Assembly (NCBI GenBank): GCA_024803745.1
Contig: JANJXV010000013.1
Location: forward strand, 31,786,001-31,850,000
Direction of reading: 5' to 3'
Length of the DNA: 64,000 bases
Origin: Megascapheus bottae
Taxonomy: Eukaryota > Chordata > Mammalia > Rodentia > Geomyidae
Positions 1-11,640 of this stretch are shown piece after piece. Every line of letters starts with the position of its first letter. The stretch's first letter is position 1. Both the position numbers and the translations under genes were made by a program. Below the pieces are notes generated by a model, which was given only the letters and a program-made list of their open reading frames with translations, was not told the origin of the DNA and searched no databases.

Positions 1-85
1 GAGACAAAAAACTTTTGGAAGGACACAAACGAAACTGTTAACAATGACTTTCTTCTTTTTATCTTTCTCTTTTTATTTTTTTAAA

Positions 86-310
86 TTTTTAGTAGTACTA
101 GGGTTTGTACTCAGTGCCTCATGCTTGCTAGGCTGAGTCATGTCTCCAGGCTGGTTTTTTTTATTATTATTACTGATTATTTTTCAGTGACTTTTTCTGA
201 CAGGGCCTTGCTTCCAGTCAAGTGTGCATCTAAGCCTAGAGGCTTTCCATTACAACTAGGATCGCAAGTGCATGCCCCCTTGCCCAGTCTCCTTCCAGGT
301 ATATGGAGTC
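86..310 (-). mobile_element. Diverged SINE relic, antisense
   Basis: Begins with a degenerate antisense ID/tRNA-like block (GGGTTTGTACTCAGTGCCTCATGCTTGCTAGG, i.e. the antisense of GCAAGCATGAGG and the B box). The rest is too diverged to assign. Confidence 0.3.
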
Positions 311-439
311 TAATGGACATTTTTGCCTAAGTTAGTCTGGCAATATGATCAACCTAATCTCAAATTCCTATGTACTTTGGAATACTAGATCTACCCCACT
401 GTTCCTAACTGTGGGTTGAGAAATAATTGTTCAAACTTA

Positions 440-610
440 TTGGGCAAGGCTAGCCTTCAACTACAAACCTCCTGTTCTCAGCATCCCAAATAGCTACTGC
501 ATCTTTTTGTTTTGCACCTGCCTCTTTTTGTTTTGGTTTTAATGGTGCTGGGAATACAACCCAGGCTTGAGGACATACTAGGTAAGTAATCTACTATATC
601 CTATTCACTG

Positions 611-642
<32 letters not shown>

Positions 643-765
643 TGAGTTCTGCTTTTGCTGTGAAGATCAGGATGGTTTCATGAGCTTGTTATATAATCCA
701 GACATGCCTCAATCTCATGATCTTCTTGCCTCTGACTCCTGGGTTCTAGGATTATTGACTCAGTT
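440..765 (-). mobile_element. Cluster of old antisense B1/7SL-like and ID-like SINE fragments
   Basis: Three blocks read antisense to SINE consensus: CTGTTCTCAGCATCCCAAATAGCTA (about 470-500) like the 7SL/B1 left arm; GGTGCTGGGAATACAACCCAGG (about 545-570) like an ID element; and a T-rich start at 618 followed by GATCAGGATGG and CTCATGATCTTCTTGCCTC, like a B1 monomer. All are diverged. Confidence 0.4.
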
Positions 766-969
766 CTTTCCTTTACAAACTGGTTTAGAGAAAGAAAAAG
801 AGAATGTTATAGAATAACAAGGGTTATTACTCTGTAAATTTAACCTTTAAGTTTCAGCAAGAAGGTTATCTTTTTAAAGAAATGCATTTGAAACAAATGA
901 AACAATTATAGAACAACACGAAAAGAGAAATGGGCAGAAGATAAGCCTTGATTATACCCTTATTGTATT

Positions 970-1375
970 CTAGGCACAGTGTTATTACTTAATACACATT
1001 TCCTCATTTAATTCTTTTTTATTTTTATTTTTTCCAGTCCTGGGGCTTGAACTCAGGTCCTGATCACCATACTTGGGATTTTCTCAGGGCTAAGTCTCTA
1101 CCACTTGAGCCACAGCACCACTTCTGGCTTTTTTATATATATATATGGTACTGAAGAATCAAATGCAGGTTTTTGTGCATGCTAGGCAAGCACTTTACCA
1201 CTAGACCAAACTCTTAGCCCTCCTTATGTAATTATTTGAACTATACGGAAGCATATAATACTCTTCCTGTCTTAAAGTTGAGGAAACTAGGCTCAGAAAG
1301 TTCTGGCTGCTTACCCCATACCCCAACAAATACTTCACTAGGGAGAGAATATTTGAATTCAAGCCTGTGAACCTC
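970..1375 (+). mobile_element. MIR/L2-like ancient repeat split by a SINE
   Basis: The fragments GGCACAGTGTTATTACTTAATACA (before 1018) and GTTGAGGAAACTAGGCTCAGAAAG (about 1277-1300) are typical of MIR/L2 relics. The antisense IDL-Geo copy at 1025-1220 interrupts them. Confidence 0.45.
1025..1220 (-). mobile_element. IDL-Geo-type SINE
   Basis: Antisense copy. It runs from CCAGTCCTGGGGCTTGAACTC through ACCACTTGAGCCACAGCACCA to GTGCATGCTAGGCAAGCACT and ACTAGACCAAACTC. A short (TA)n expansion sits in the linker at about 1133-1145. Confidence 0.85.
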
Positions 1376-1916
1376 AAAATAATTATTCTTTCTTTATATT
1401 ATATTGGTACATCCTGCCACAGATGAATAACACTTGGAGACTTTGTTCATCTGCAAAAACAGAATATGCCACATCTTCTCTAATGTTTCTGATAGTCGAG
1501 GAATCTGTGAGTGAAAACTCACACTATGCAATAAAAGATTCTTTACTTTCAGAGGAATACAATCAAATTCCCTTTAAGTATAGTGCTCCCCTAGCTCACA
1601 TAAGTGCTTATTATTTCCAGATCATTAACTGCTTGACATAGAAATTTGGCCGAGAAACTTGAAGCTCCAGTGTTAGAGGGCTCTGCCAATTGAAAATCAG
1701 TCAAATGTGGATAATGGCTTCTGTTACTATAATACAAGTCTACAGGAAAATGTGATTCAATTTATAAAAATTCTATCAACTGCAGCTTTTCAGGAATTCT
1801 GTTGAGTACAACAAGGTACATCTGTCTTGTATTACCCAAATAAGTTCCACCTGGAAGGCAGATGACTGTAAGGCTTTAAAAAGAGAAAAAAATAGGAATA
1901 AAAGATATGAGTTGCG

Positions 1917-1945
1917 TATGTGTGTGTGTGTGCGCGCACGCGCTC
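1917..1945. repeat. (TG)n/(CG) alternating purine-pyrimidine tract
   Basis: TATGTGTGTGTGTGTGCG followed by CGCACGCGC. The run of TG passing into CG is a sequence type with Z-DNA potential. CpG clusters are rare in this window. Confidence 0.7.
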
Positions 1946-3989
1946 TCGAATACAAAATCCTTCTATCCCTGCTCTTTCTATTTTAGCTTGTTTTAGTCTC
2001 ATGCATTCATTTCTAGGTAAAGCCAAACCATTAAATTTGGCAAAAGAATAGTGATGCACTTTTTATTTACAGACAGAGATGGATTGGTCATGAGAAAAGT
2101 TTTTCAAATGTTATGCTACAGTGTGGAAAATCAGGAGGGGGATGTGAAAAAGAATACCCATTCTTTGTTGAATTGGCTTTGGTTATAAAGAAATTCATAA
2201 AATGGTCATGGAAGCTGTGTAATGTGAATCCCTAGAGGCTCACTCTAGATTTAGCAAACACTAAGGGTCCTAAGAATACCAAAGGCTGCCAACCTATTAA
2301 AAAAAAAGAAGCGTAATTACCTTGAAGCATTAAGAAGATCAAGGCAGGTTATTTGAATGTCTGGGAAACTAGGACTGGAAGAATTCTTTCCAAGTCTATA
2401 AGATTTAGCACACCGGATTGTTATTATGGTTCATATTCTGTCTTGGGTGACAACATTTGAACTTTCAGCAGGAGATCCCTTTCCCTTCTTTCCATTCCCT
2501 GCTCATTTTCCCTCAGTCTCAGTGGCTTCACCTAAGACAATGTTGTCCATTCTTACCTAGGGCCTTTGTAAATCTGAATACTTCCAGACTAAGAAGTTAT
2601 CTTCAAGAGCCAGACATCTATTTCATTATGGATAATCTGTTTAATCATAAAAGAGTCACTCAACACTGCCTCCTGTGATCTCATGAGTGCTACAATAGCA
2701 GACCAAGAGAAAACAGACAGACACACGTCCCATGTTCACCCCCTCCCCCTGACCAACCCTGACTGCCTTGTTCTAGTTCCAAAAGAAGCAAACCTGGAAA
2801 TTAGAAGGCTTTTCAGATATAAGAAATAACAATGCTATTTTCAGACACTGGTTTTATTTGCTGTTTGTAAAATTCTTTTCTAAAGCCAGGGGTACTTCCC
2901 TGCTTTTCAGGGAAGTCTGTCATGTTTAGCATAATTGCCACTTAGATTTATTATTAAAACCAAAGAGTCAAGAGGAAGTTGCTAGTTCATTGATTGTTCT
3001 GTCGACAACTGGAAATTTGATAAATTATGTATAATCAACAGATGAGATTTTAAAAAATGCAACTCTCCAGATATCAAGTTATGTCATTGCTCCCTTCTTC
3101 AGTATGAAGATATTGAGGATAGAGCATATAGAGCTGAAAAAATCCATGATGTATTTGGGGTAGGAGATCATATATATTTCTCAAGATAGAGATTTTTCTA
3201 AAGAATTATCCATTTTAATTGCAATCAGAAATCTTCAGAACAACTTCTCCATCTTTGAATTTATATATTCTCAGAAATAGCCTCTTCCAAGTATATTCTG
3301 CCTGCTTTACATAAGGGTCACCATACTGAGATACCATTAAAAGCTGTGAAAGTAGATTTTGTGTAAGGAATTAATAAGAATTAGAAGAAAACAAAATATA
3401 CATATAGTCTTTCTTTTCCTGAAAATTATCTCATTAGAAGGTCATTTGCATATTCTGTTGAGAATTCCTCTGTTCCTGATCTCAGATCTTGTAGGAAAAA
3501 CTTCCATAGGCACTGAAGTCACATAGAAAAATTAATTTAAATACCTCAGAAAACTTTCTTTTTTTTGTTAGCTAACAAAACGACCTTTCCCTAGGTTGTA
3601 TTTTTCATATGAGATTTAATACCTAAAGATTTTTAATATTTACAAATGTCAAATTCACCACCAAAGGATTATTTGCTACTATTAAGGCTATTCCAAAGGA
3701 TATAACATAAGATTTTTGAGGTAATTCCAATGTTCTGTACAAGGTGATATTTTTAGATTAAGTGTGCCATCTGTAAAGTGACTTCTCTGAAGATTCTGCT
3801 CACATGTTTGTGTGGAGTCAGGCTGCCACACCACACAGCCACAGAGAAGATTCCAAACTCATTGCATTTAGGTAAATAGCCCCTCCTGGTAGATATGGAT
3901 TATAGATATAAGCTCCTCTGTGAGGGAACACCATAGGACTATGATCAAAAAGTTACCATCCTAGTCTTTAGCAAAAATCATTTTAAGTA

Positions 3990-4046
3990 TATATGTTTGT
4001 GTGCATGTGTGTGTATGTGCATGCATACACATGCACACATGTATGT
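3990..4046. repeat. TG/CA alternating tract with imperfect inverted symmetry
   Basis: TGTTTGTGTGCATGTGTG, then TATGTGCATGCATACACATG and CACACATG. The TG side is followed by its CA complement around GCATGC, so it could form a hairpin or Z-DNA. Confidence 0.55.
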
Positions 4047-4162
4047 TTCCTTTCTTGTTGAATCATCAATTGATGAAACTGACTTTTTAAAAATAACTAT
4101 CCTTTGTTTTATTTATGAGTCTTCCAGAGAAATAGGAACTAACTCTGAACATGATTTGGATT

Positions 4163-4492
4163 TTTTTGCATACATTTTATTAATTTTTTCATGTATTTTT
4201 ATTGTAATTAATAGAAGGGTCACATTATATTCACCAGATAGAAGGTGCATTACTTCACATACATTTATACCCTTTCTCATGTCTTGGTCCCCATTTCCCT
4301 CCCCCCACCTCCACCCCCATCTTGTTTTCCTCCCTTTCCTATCTGACTTCAAATAACCAAATACACATAGATACAATATATCAGACAACCAGGTGAAATA
4401 CTGTAACAATATGAGATAACCAACGGACAACAAAAGAGATGAGAGATAACACAGTACATTAAGGACCACAATCACTCATTATATGGCTGGTT
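4163..4492 (-). mobile_element. L1 3' end (5'-truncated), antisense
   Basis: Reads antisense to the L1 3' UTR family seen repeatedly here. In plus order it has TTTTTATTGTAATTAATAGAAGG, a pyrimidine tract CATTTCCCTCCCCCCACC, then ATACAGTATTTC-type sequence and TCACTCATTATATGGC. It is about 330 bp and almost the same segment as 16397-16728. Confidence 0.8.
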
Positions 4493-6050
4493 TGGCTTTG
4501 TACATTTTTATTTTGCACAATGGTTTTTATATGGCAAAATAGAAATATTTTTGTCTTGAAGTTAGTGAGATAGTCTTGAAAGGTTGAGAACTTTACTGCT
4601 GGCATAACTTTCCTTTAATCTGTTCATAAGCAAACAAAAAAAAATCACAGTGAAAAGGAGATTGGAAAAAAATGACAGAAACTTCTAAAACGAAAGACCC
4701 AGGGATAGAAACTGGTTACTGGCCTTACTTAACTGGTTAGGTTTACAGGTCACATTCATCAATATTTTGTTTCATAGCAGATGTGGAGGAAGTAAAAAGT
4801 CTGGATTGCAAGGGAACCTAAGAATACAGAAAAATATCAGATTTCACACACATGGAAAAAATGGAGGAAGGAGAAGATTTATGTATATCTGAAAGTAAGA
4901 AGGATGAAAAACACACAATTCAAGTCATCAAAATCATTGTGCATAAGCTCTATTTGAATCTTGCTCCGAGTTTTTCTAATTAATTTCAACAACTCAATGC
5001 CATAAATAACAAGTATATCTCTTTTGCACCACAGTGTGGTCTAGTGTCACACATGGTGTGTGTGTGTGGGGGGGGGATGACGACTTCAGCATTAGACTTG
5101 TGAGTACATATTGGCACATACATCTCTATATGCATAAGCATGATTGACTCTTCTCTTCTTGTCCCTCTCCCTCTCAATCTCTCACCCCTCCCTCTCTCAA
5201 AACATTAAAGGATTATTCTCTGAGGACCTTTTATCCATTCAACATTTAGGGAACCCTCTTTGAGGACTAGTCTCTCTACTAGGTATGTGAGGAGAAACAA
5301 AAATAAGCAATACTACAGTACAAGGAAGAAAATGATTAGAGCTACTCAAAATGTAAGATTCTTCTTGAGAAATGAACTTAGGGAGAGAAAAATATGTGTC
5401 TCCCTAACAGATCCCCAAGCCACACTAGATATCCTTATGCATGCCTACTGTGTGCCAGAGGTGTGGCAGGTACAGTGGGGAGTAAGCAAAATCAAGGCAG
5501 AGCTTTCTGTTCTCACCTTGAGCTTTAAGATAAATTTCTTTCCAAAACATTCTTAACCTTTTCCTCATTTGCATTCACCCAAATTGCGCAAGTGGACGTC
5601 ACGAGTCATGGCGCCCTTTCCAACCGAGCTGACTATGTAACACAATTACAGATACCCACTAACTCTAATCGGTTGTTTACCACAGCAGCTATTTTAAGGG
5701 CAGCTTGTGACAGCTGCTGGCAAGTTGGTGAGTGGAGGAAAAACAGGAAATGAACAAAATCATTTATTAACATTGAAAATAACAAATCCAAAAGTGTTGA
5801 GTCCTGGGGTAAATAGCACTTGGCTATTGCAAATGAGGGAATGGGGATTTTCCAAAGAAAGATTTCACCTGAGAGTATTTTCAATCATGCGCTTTTGGTG
5901 TCATGGAAAAATACTAATTTTACACAAATTTTATTGATTACCTAATCTGTCTTACTAAGAACTGTCACACCATCATTGAACCTGACTGTGGTATACATGC
6001 CTTGGATACATATCCTGAAAATAAAGGAAGAAGTGAATGAAAAGTTTTCT
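4493..6050. other. Intergenic stretch with a MIR/L2-like patch
   Basis: No gene recognised. TGCCTACTGTGTGCCAGAGG at about 5442 resembles the MIR/L2 phrase CTACTATGTGCCAGGC. A TG/G run lies at 5051-5077 (GTGTGTGTGTGGGGGGGG). A short CpG-containing patch at 5585-5635 is treated as a finding. Confidence 0.45.
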
Positions 6051-6054
6051 TGTG

Positions 6055-6240
6055 CACCATCTTTATGTAACAGATGTTTTCAGAAACATTATGCCATCTG
6101 TATTTCACAACAACCTTGGGTATTAAAATCACCTCTTTACAAATGGGAAAAAAATAGATGCTTGAAAAGGCCAAACTACTTTTCTAAGGTCACATAGCTT
6201 ATGAACACAGGAGCTTGTGCCTTTGACACCAAGATATTCA
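6055..6240 (+). mobile_element. L2/MIR-like relic
   Basis: Shows the usual order of an L2/MIR 3' part: ATTATGCCATCTGTATTTCACAAC, TTTACAAATGGGAAA, then CTAAGGTCACATAGCTTATGA. It is diverged, as expected for an ancient element. Confidence 0.5.
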
Positions 6241-6544
6241 TCTGTCCATCTATCCAACAAACTACAAGTCTGCCTTCATTCAGCTCACACACTCTAGTAA
6301 GGGCAGACTCACATGAGCAAAAAGGCACTTTGGAATTTCCTTTTAAAGGTTTTAGTTAAGGAAAGATAGTTAACCAATCATGTTTTTCTTGAAATATGTA
6401 TTGTTCTAGAGTATTGTATAAGATAGAGACATGCTATTTAGGTGTCACTGTTTTCCTGCCTTTTCCTTTATCCCAAGACTGTGCACTGCCCTGGGACTGA
6501 ACACTGACCCGGGAAGTCAGTAGGAAAAAGAAAGAAAAGTCTTA

Positions 6545-6925
6545 TTTGTTTTTCCCTTCCCTCATTCAAATAAATACATAAATGTAAATACAATGCACCA
6601 GGCACTAAAGTCAGATACGGCAACAACAGGGGATAAATCATAAGGGGGAAAAAAGAGTAAAGAAATAACTTCACATAGTACATTAAAAACAACAACCATA
6701 AGGATATATCTCTTGGGAAAAGCAAGATGATGAGACAAAGGTCAAAGGATGAACCATTGTTAACAATGATATTAACAAGACAATATGTTGGAAATAAACT
6801 TTTCAACTTGGAAGGAGGTGAGGGAGGAAAAGTGGAAGAAAAATATGGGAAGGGATAACAATGTTCAAGAAGTAATGTACTCACTACCTTATGAATTTAA
6901 CTGTAATCTCTCTATACAGCACACT
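6545..6925 (+). mobile_element. L1 3' end with internal 5' inversion
   Basis: The right part (about 6775-6925, plus) reads GTTCAAGAAGTAATGTACTCAC and ATGAATTTAACTGTAATCTC, the usual L1 3' terminus. The left part (6545-6722) is the segment normally just upstream of it but inverted (CATAAGGGGGAAAAAAGAG, CAGGCACTAAAGTCAGATAC, as in the antisense copy at 13620-13885). This order is the known product of twin priming during L1 insertion. Confidence 0.7.
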
Positions 6926-7210
6926 GATAATATAAAGGTCCAGAGGATTTTGTTACACTAAAATAATGAAACAAATGGCAAAACACTTATGAGCAGAAAT
7001 CCAATGTGATATGATATAAAGTTGTAAAAATTCTTTAATACCTAAATGTCTGGTAGAGCAAATACATAAATGAAGCCCATTTATACAATGTCAACTTTAA
7101 TAGTGATTAGAAGCAGTGGTATGTCCCTGAGTGATATACAACTAGCCAGTCTTCATCATACCATCTTGTTTTGTATGTATGTTAAATTTCTCACAGTGAA
7201 GTATTTTTCA

Positions 7211-7447
7211 GGTCAGGTACAATGGCTCATGCCTGCAATCCTAGCCTCTCAGGAGGCTGAGATCTGAGGATCTCAGTTCAAAGTCAACCTAGACACTAAA
7301 GACAGTAAGACTCTTATCTACAATTAACCACTAGAAAACTAGAAGTGGAGCTATGGCTCAAGGGGTAGAGCAGTAGCCTTGAACTGAAGAGCTCAGGGAT
7401 AGCGCTCAGGCCCAGAGTTCAAGTCCCAAGACCAACAGAAAAAAAAT
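7211..7447 (+). mobile_element. 7SL/B1-like + Geo dimeric SINE
   Basis: The left half GGCTCATGCCTGCAATCCTAGC is 7SL/B1-like. The right half AGAAGTGGAGCTATGGCTCAAG through GCTCAGGCCCAGAGTTCAAG is homologous to the right half of IDL-Geo. It ends in an A tail. Confidence 0.85.
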
Positions 7448-7599
7448 TAATGCTGACATATATATGTTGATATGTTACTATAGAGAAAAAGTTAATTGAG
7501 TGAAGTAGAAATTCACATTATTAACTCACACCCATTTCTTCCCCCCCTTCAAGGCATGAAAGGATTATACTTCTTTTCTTCTTGCATGTAGTCAAAGCG

Positions 7600-7900
7600 A
7601 TATGCCTCCTTCTGGCTTATAGATGAAGTCAGGAGTGACATGTGACATTACTTTTAGTTGAAGCAGTTAATTTCTAATGTGAGACTCTTCAGCCTTCTTC
7701 ATCCCTTCTGCAACCTGTAGCATTGCAAGCAGTAGAGCCTTTGTCTCCAAGGGAAAACAGCTTCAAACAAAACTCCCTGACAAAGTAGAATGGACTTGTA
7801 ATATGAGCAGTAAGTAAACCTTTGATGTTCAGGGCCATTGAGACGTTCATAGCCACGGCCTAGCTTAGCCCATATTGATTGATTCATAGAAGGACATAAT
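7600..7900 (+). mobile_element. Ancient LTR-type relic (MaLR/MLT1-like)
   Basis: GAAGTCAGGAGTGACATGTGAC, GGACTTGTAATATGAGCAGTAAG, TAAACCTTTGATGTTC and GCCTAGCTTAGCCCATATTG resemble, in order, a common mammalian LTR-type repeat that I remember from MaLR/MLT-like copies. The subfamily cannot be fixed by eye. Confidence 0.45.
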
Positions 7901-9120
7901 TTTCCCAGGAGTACTCATCTTGCCGCCTCTTCATTAGGTGTTTGTATCAATCTTATTTTCCAATTAAGAGCTTTCCCATGTGGCTCCCATTTAAAATTGC
8001 AAACTCATACCCCTTTAAAAATGTTTTTCCCATAGGTGATTCTTCTCTATAGCACCTATATCTACTTTTCATACTACACGCATGAAATACATAAAAACAA
8101 ATAGATTCTGTTTATCTATCACTTTTATTGTTTATTATCTGCCATCCTATCTAGGCTGGAAGCTCATGAGGGAAGGGATTTTTGACCGGCCTATCCAGGC
8201 ATAACTAACCCTTCAATTTGAGACAATTAGGTGAATGCTAATTGATAATAACAATGCTTATTTATTACAACACCATTAGCCATTTCATCACAGTTTGCTC
8301 ATATTTCAGCTTGGAGGACAGTAAAAATGAGATTAAAAATATGATCAAACCTGGGAAGACTGTGTTCGTTTGTAGATCACAATAATTCCAATAGGTTAGA
8401 CTTTATGGTGGTCTTTTTCTGTGCTAATCATGTTCGATGTTTTATCTGGTTTAATACTCAAACCAACACTTCACAAGTGAATTGGATCATTAGCCAATGA
8501 TCAATAGGATCATTAGTAAGGAAAGAAAAGAAATTTGACACATTCCACCAACAGTCACTGAGTAGTAACTAAAGCTCAACATTGATCAGTATACTGAAAA
8601 TACAGTACTAGACACAGGCAAGATATTTTTCTTGTGAAGATTACACACCCTTGGAAGGAAAGGTATGAATATTAAGTATATCAAACACTGAGGATCCCCA
8701 TACAGAGGCCTGAAGTCAGACTTGAGTCTAGTTGCTGCCACAGATGTTTATGCAACATCTTTACTTTCACTCCCTGAAATAATATATTGATTCAGATCAG
8801 ATTAGAATTGGCCAAAAAATTAAGACCCATTGATAAAAATTTCAAATACAGGAAAATGGTAGCTTATGTGCAAAAGTCCTATCCCAAATTTAGATAATCT
8901 GGAAGGGAAAGCATATGAAACTCAATGAACAATTTGCTAAGCAATATCAAGAATATAAGGCAAAGTACAGTGATCTGGCAGAATAGAGCAGGCTCTAGTA
9001 CTAAACTGAGTGTCTTAGTGCTCAAGTGAACTAAGATGTATGACAAATCTTCAACAGATAGTATTTGGAAACTGGCTACAAGCAGGGAGAAGATAAAAGC
9101 GAGATCCTTCAGAGTGTACA
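7901..9120. other. Intergenic stretch, nothing firm
   Basis: No gene. CTGAAGTCAGACTTGAGTCTAG at about 8710 may be a MIR remnant. The remainder is not recognised. Confidence 0.5.
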
Positions 9121-9315
9121 AAAATAAGTATAAAATGGATTAGAGATGGTAACGTAAGACCTAAAACTTTGCAACTACTACAGGAAAACAGAATAAACAT
9201 TGGAAGATATAGGCATATATCACTTTCCTGATTATGGCTGCAATTTCCCAGACAATAAGAGTAAGATGGCAGCAGATTAGAAAAGTTTCTTCACAGTAAA
9301 GGAAATAATCACCAG

Positions 9316-9510
9316 AAACCAGGAGTTTGGCCTAGTGGTTAAAGTGCTTGCCAAGCATGCATGAAGACCCGGGTTCGATTCCTCGGTACCACATACATAG
9401 AAAAAAGCTGGAAGTGGTGCTGAGGCTCAAGTGGTACAGCTCTAGCCTTGAGAAAGTCCAAGGACAGTGCTCAGGCCCTGAGCTCAAGCCCAGGACTGGC
9501 AAAAAAAAAA
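9316..9510 (+). mobile_element. IDL-Geo-type SINE
   Basis: Full-length copy from CCAGGAGTTTGGCCTAGTGG, B box GGGTTCGATTCCTCGG, to CCCAGGACTGGC and an A tail. It lies inside the old L1 between its AAATAATCACCAG and GATAACCTATAAAAC pieces. Confidence 0.9.
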
Positions 9511-9577
9511 AGAGATAACCTATAAAACAGGAGAAAATTTCTGTGAATAATTCACTGGTTAAAGAATTAATATCCAG

Positions 9578-9825
9578 CACCAGGTGCAGTGGCTTGTGCC
9601 TGTGATCCTAGCTACGTAGGAGGCTGAAATCTGAAGATTGCGGTTCAAAGCCAGCCCAGGTGCTAAAAAGTCCATGAGACTCTTTTAGACAATTAACCAC
9701 TAGAAAACTGGAAATGGTGCTGTGCCTCAAGGGGTAGGATGGTAGCTTTGGGCTGAAGAGCCCAAGGACAGCACCCAGGCCTGAGTTCAAGCCCCAGGAC
9801 TGACCCCCCCCCAAAAAAAAACAAA
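9578..9825 (+). mobile_element. 7SL/B1-like + Geo dimeric SINE
   Basis: CAGGTGCAGTGGCTTGTGCC at the left and CAGGCCTGAGTTCAAGCCC at the right, then C9 and A9. The flanks AAAGAATTAATATCCAG and AAAGAATATCCAG look like its target-site duplication in L1. Confidence 0.88.
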
Positions 9826-10098
9826 GAATATCCAGAATATAGAAAGAACTCAGAAAATTAAATACCAAATAGAAAAAGAACATACAAATGGATTAAACCA
9901 AGCATTCTTAAAAGAACAAATACAAAATGGTAATTAAGTACATAAAGATTTAGTGGCCCTTAGTCATAAAGGAAATGAAAAAAAAAAAAAGCCAAATTGA
10001 TTTCACTGCACTCCAGTCAGAATGGCTATCATCAAACAGAACAATGGATAACTAGGTAGACAAAAGGAACTTGTATACAGTGTGGATGGGAAGGTAAA

Positions 10099-10768
10099 TC
10101 TCTTATTGTTATTATTTAAATAGTTGGACAAAGGACTTTCAAATCAATATGTTAATTTATACATTCAATGAATCTTGACTTTTATAACTTTCATCATTCT
10201 CCCCTTACCTTCCTTCTATCACTCCCATAGTTCCATTTTAATTTATTTATGTTTAAGTATTATGACTGTATTCCAATTTCACATTGAGTAATTGTAACTA
10301 TTTTTACTCTCCATTCATCCATCCCCCAGTCGTTAACTGCCACATATGTCAGGCAAGACAGATTTCAGTTTTCTAATATTCCTCTTATTAAACTGTCAGT
10401 TAAGTATTCAAAGGGGTTATACCATGGAAACCCACCTCTGTGCATACTATAGTTTAGTCTGATCATGTATATAGGCATATGGTCCTCTAATGTGTTTTAT
10501 ATATTTATAGTTTAGGTTTTACTTCTGTGTATGAGAGAAAATAGGCACTCTTATTTCTTTGAATCTGACTTCACTCAATATAGTTTTTTCCAGGTCTTTT
10601 CATTTCCCTGAAAATGACGTACTATTTTTCTTCCTGATGGATAGATAAAATTTCTCAAGGGACATATTACATTGTCTTAATCAATTTGTCAGTTGGAGAG
10701 CATTTTGCCTATCAGGAAGCTTTACTGCATCTTGGTTTACAATCTTTTGGATAAATGCTTGTGTGACA
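10099..10768 (-). mobile_element. L1 3' end inserted antisense into older L1
   Basis: About 670 bp that reads, on the minus strand, as L1 ORF2 3' end plus 3' UTR (CATCAGGAAGAAAAATAGTA, AAAACTATATTGAGTGAAG). Exact 11-bp direct repeats GGGAAGGTAAA flank it at 10088-10098 and 10769-10779, and the host L1 continues on each side. Confidence 0.8.
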
Positions 10769-11338
10769 GGGAAGGTAAACTTTTGCAACCAACATAGAAA
10801 TCAATACGAAGGCTTCTCAGGAAAATAAATATAGTACTATTATATGATACGGTCATGTTACAACTTGTCACATATAAAAAGTAATGTCAAGTAGCATACA
10901 ATGAAGGTACTTAATATGCCCATTTTATAGCAACATTATTAATAATAGCCAAACTATGAAACAGTCTAGGCATCTATAAACTGTTGAATAAAGAAACCAT
11001 GGTGGGTAAACACCAGGGATTAATATTTATCCAAGAAAAATAAAGAAATTATGCCATTTGCAAGGAAATGGATAGAAGTGGAAGTCATCATGTTAAGGTA
11101 GACTGAAAAAAAGAAATATCTTTTGTCTTATATGAAAAATCCAGACTACCCTCAAAAATGACAGGAGTGTAAAATGGATATGGTTTAGAAAAGTAAAACA
11201 GTGAAAGGCCTGGCTAAAAGAAAGGATAGTGGGGAGTAATTATGATTGAAGTACTTTATATACATATATGAGAATAGGATAATGAAACCCATTAAAGTCA
11301 GTTAAAAGTAGGGAGGGGGGCAAGAAATTATTACATGG

Positions 11339-11640
11339 GAATTCAGTCAGTGAGGTACAGAGAAGCCACTCTTTTCAGAGGTCGAATTGAGAGTCTTTAT
11401 TAAAATGCCAACATCGGCAAGAGGACTCATCACTAAAAAACTTTGAGCATTGATGAAGGTAGAATGAAACTTATAAAGGCAAAACCCACAGATGGTGTGA
11501 AGAATTAAACCTACCAAAAATGTTTTACATAAACAATCCAGGTGAGGAACTAAGCCTAATAAAAGTGTTTTACATAAGTAAACAAACCAGGTGAGGATCA
11601 ATTAAGGACTTGGGGCAGGAATTCCCTGTAGCAAGACTTT
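11339..11640 (-). mobile_element. Probable solo LTR (endogenous retrovirus), antisense
   Basis: On the minus strand it has a TATA-like TTTATAAG at 11470-11477 and AATAAA at 11401-11396, followed by a U5-like GACTCTCAATTCGACCTCTG. The TATA-to-polyA spacing of about 75 bp and the order fit an LTR U3-R-U5. The U3 part holds a duplicated segment of about 48 bp (ACATAA near 11527 and 11573). I see no internal viral genes. The 5' border is uncertain. Confidence 0.5.

Larger units (their letters stand above)
1376..4160. other. Intergenic stretch, no gene recognised
   Basis: No coding exon, RNA gene or clear SINE seen on either strand. It contains only simple alternating Pu/Py tracts near 1917 and 3990. 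Reading frames here are short and lack family similarity. Confidence 0.6.
9125..11325 (+). mobile_element. Old L1 (3' part of ORF2 and 3' UTR), interrupted three times
   Basis: Plus-strand pieces in L1 ORF2 3' order: AGACCTAAAACTTTGCAAC, GAATTAATATCCAG, GAATGGCTATCATCAAACAG, then AGCAACATTATTAATAATAGCC, AAGGAAATGGATAGAAGTGG and the 3' UTR. The reading frame is destroyed by stops and indels. Inserted into it are an IDL-Geo SINE, a 7SL-Geo SINE and an inverted L1 3' end, so it is older than all three. Reverse transcriptase and endonuclease parts are absent or beyond recognition; it cannot be active. Confidence 0.8.

Noticed and set aside
4113..4475. 120-codon minus-strand and 119-codon plus-strand frames over the same DNA
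   Set aside because: Both cover an L1 3' UTR, which is non-coding.
9350..9400. tRNA gene suggested by B box GGTTCGATTCC
   Set aside because: Part of the ID/tRNA-like SINE left half; no cloverleaf with acceptor stem, and the same block recurs in about 20 copies.
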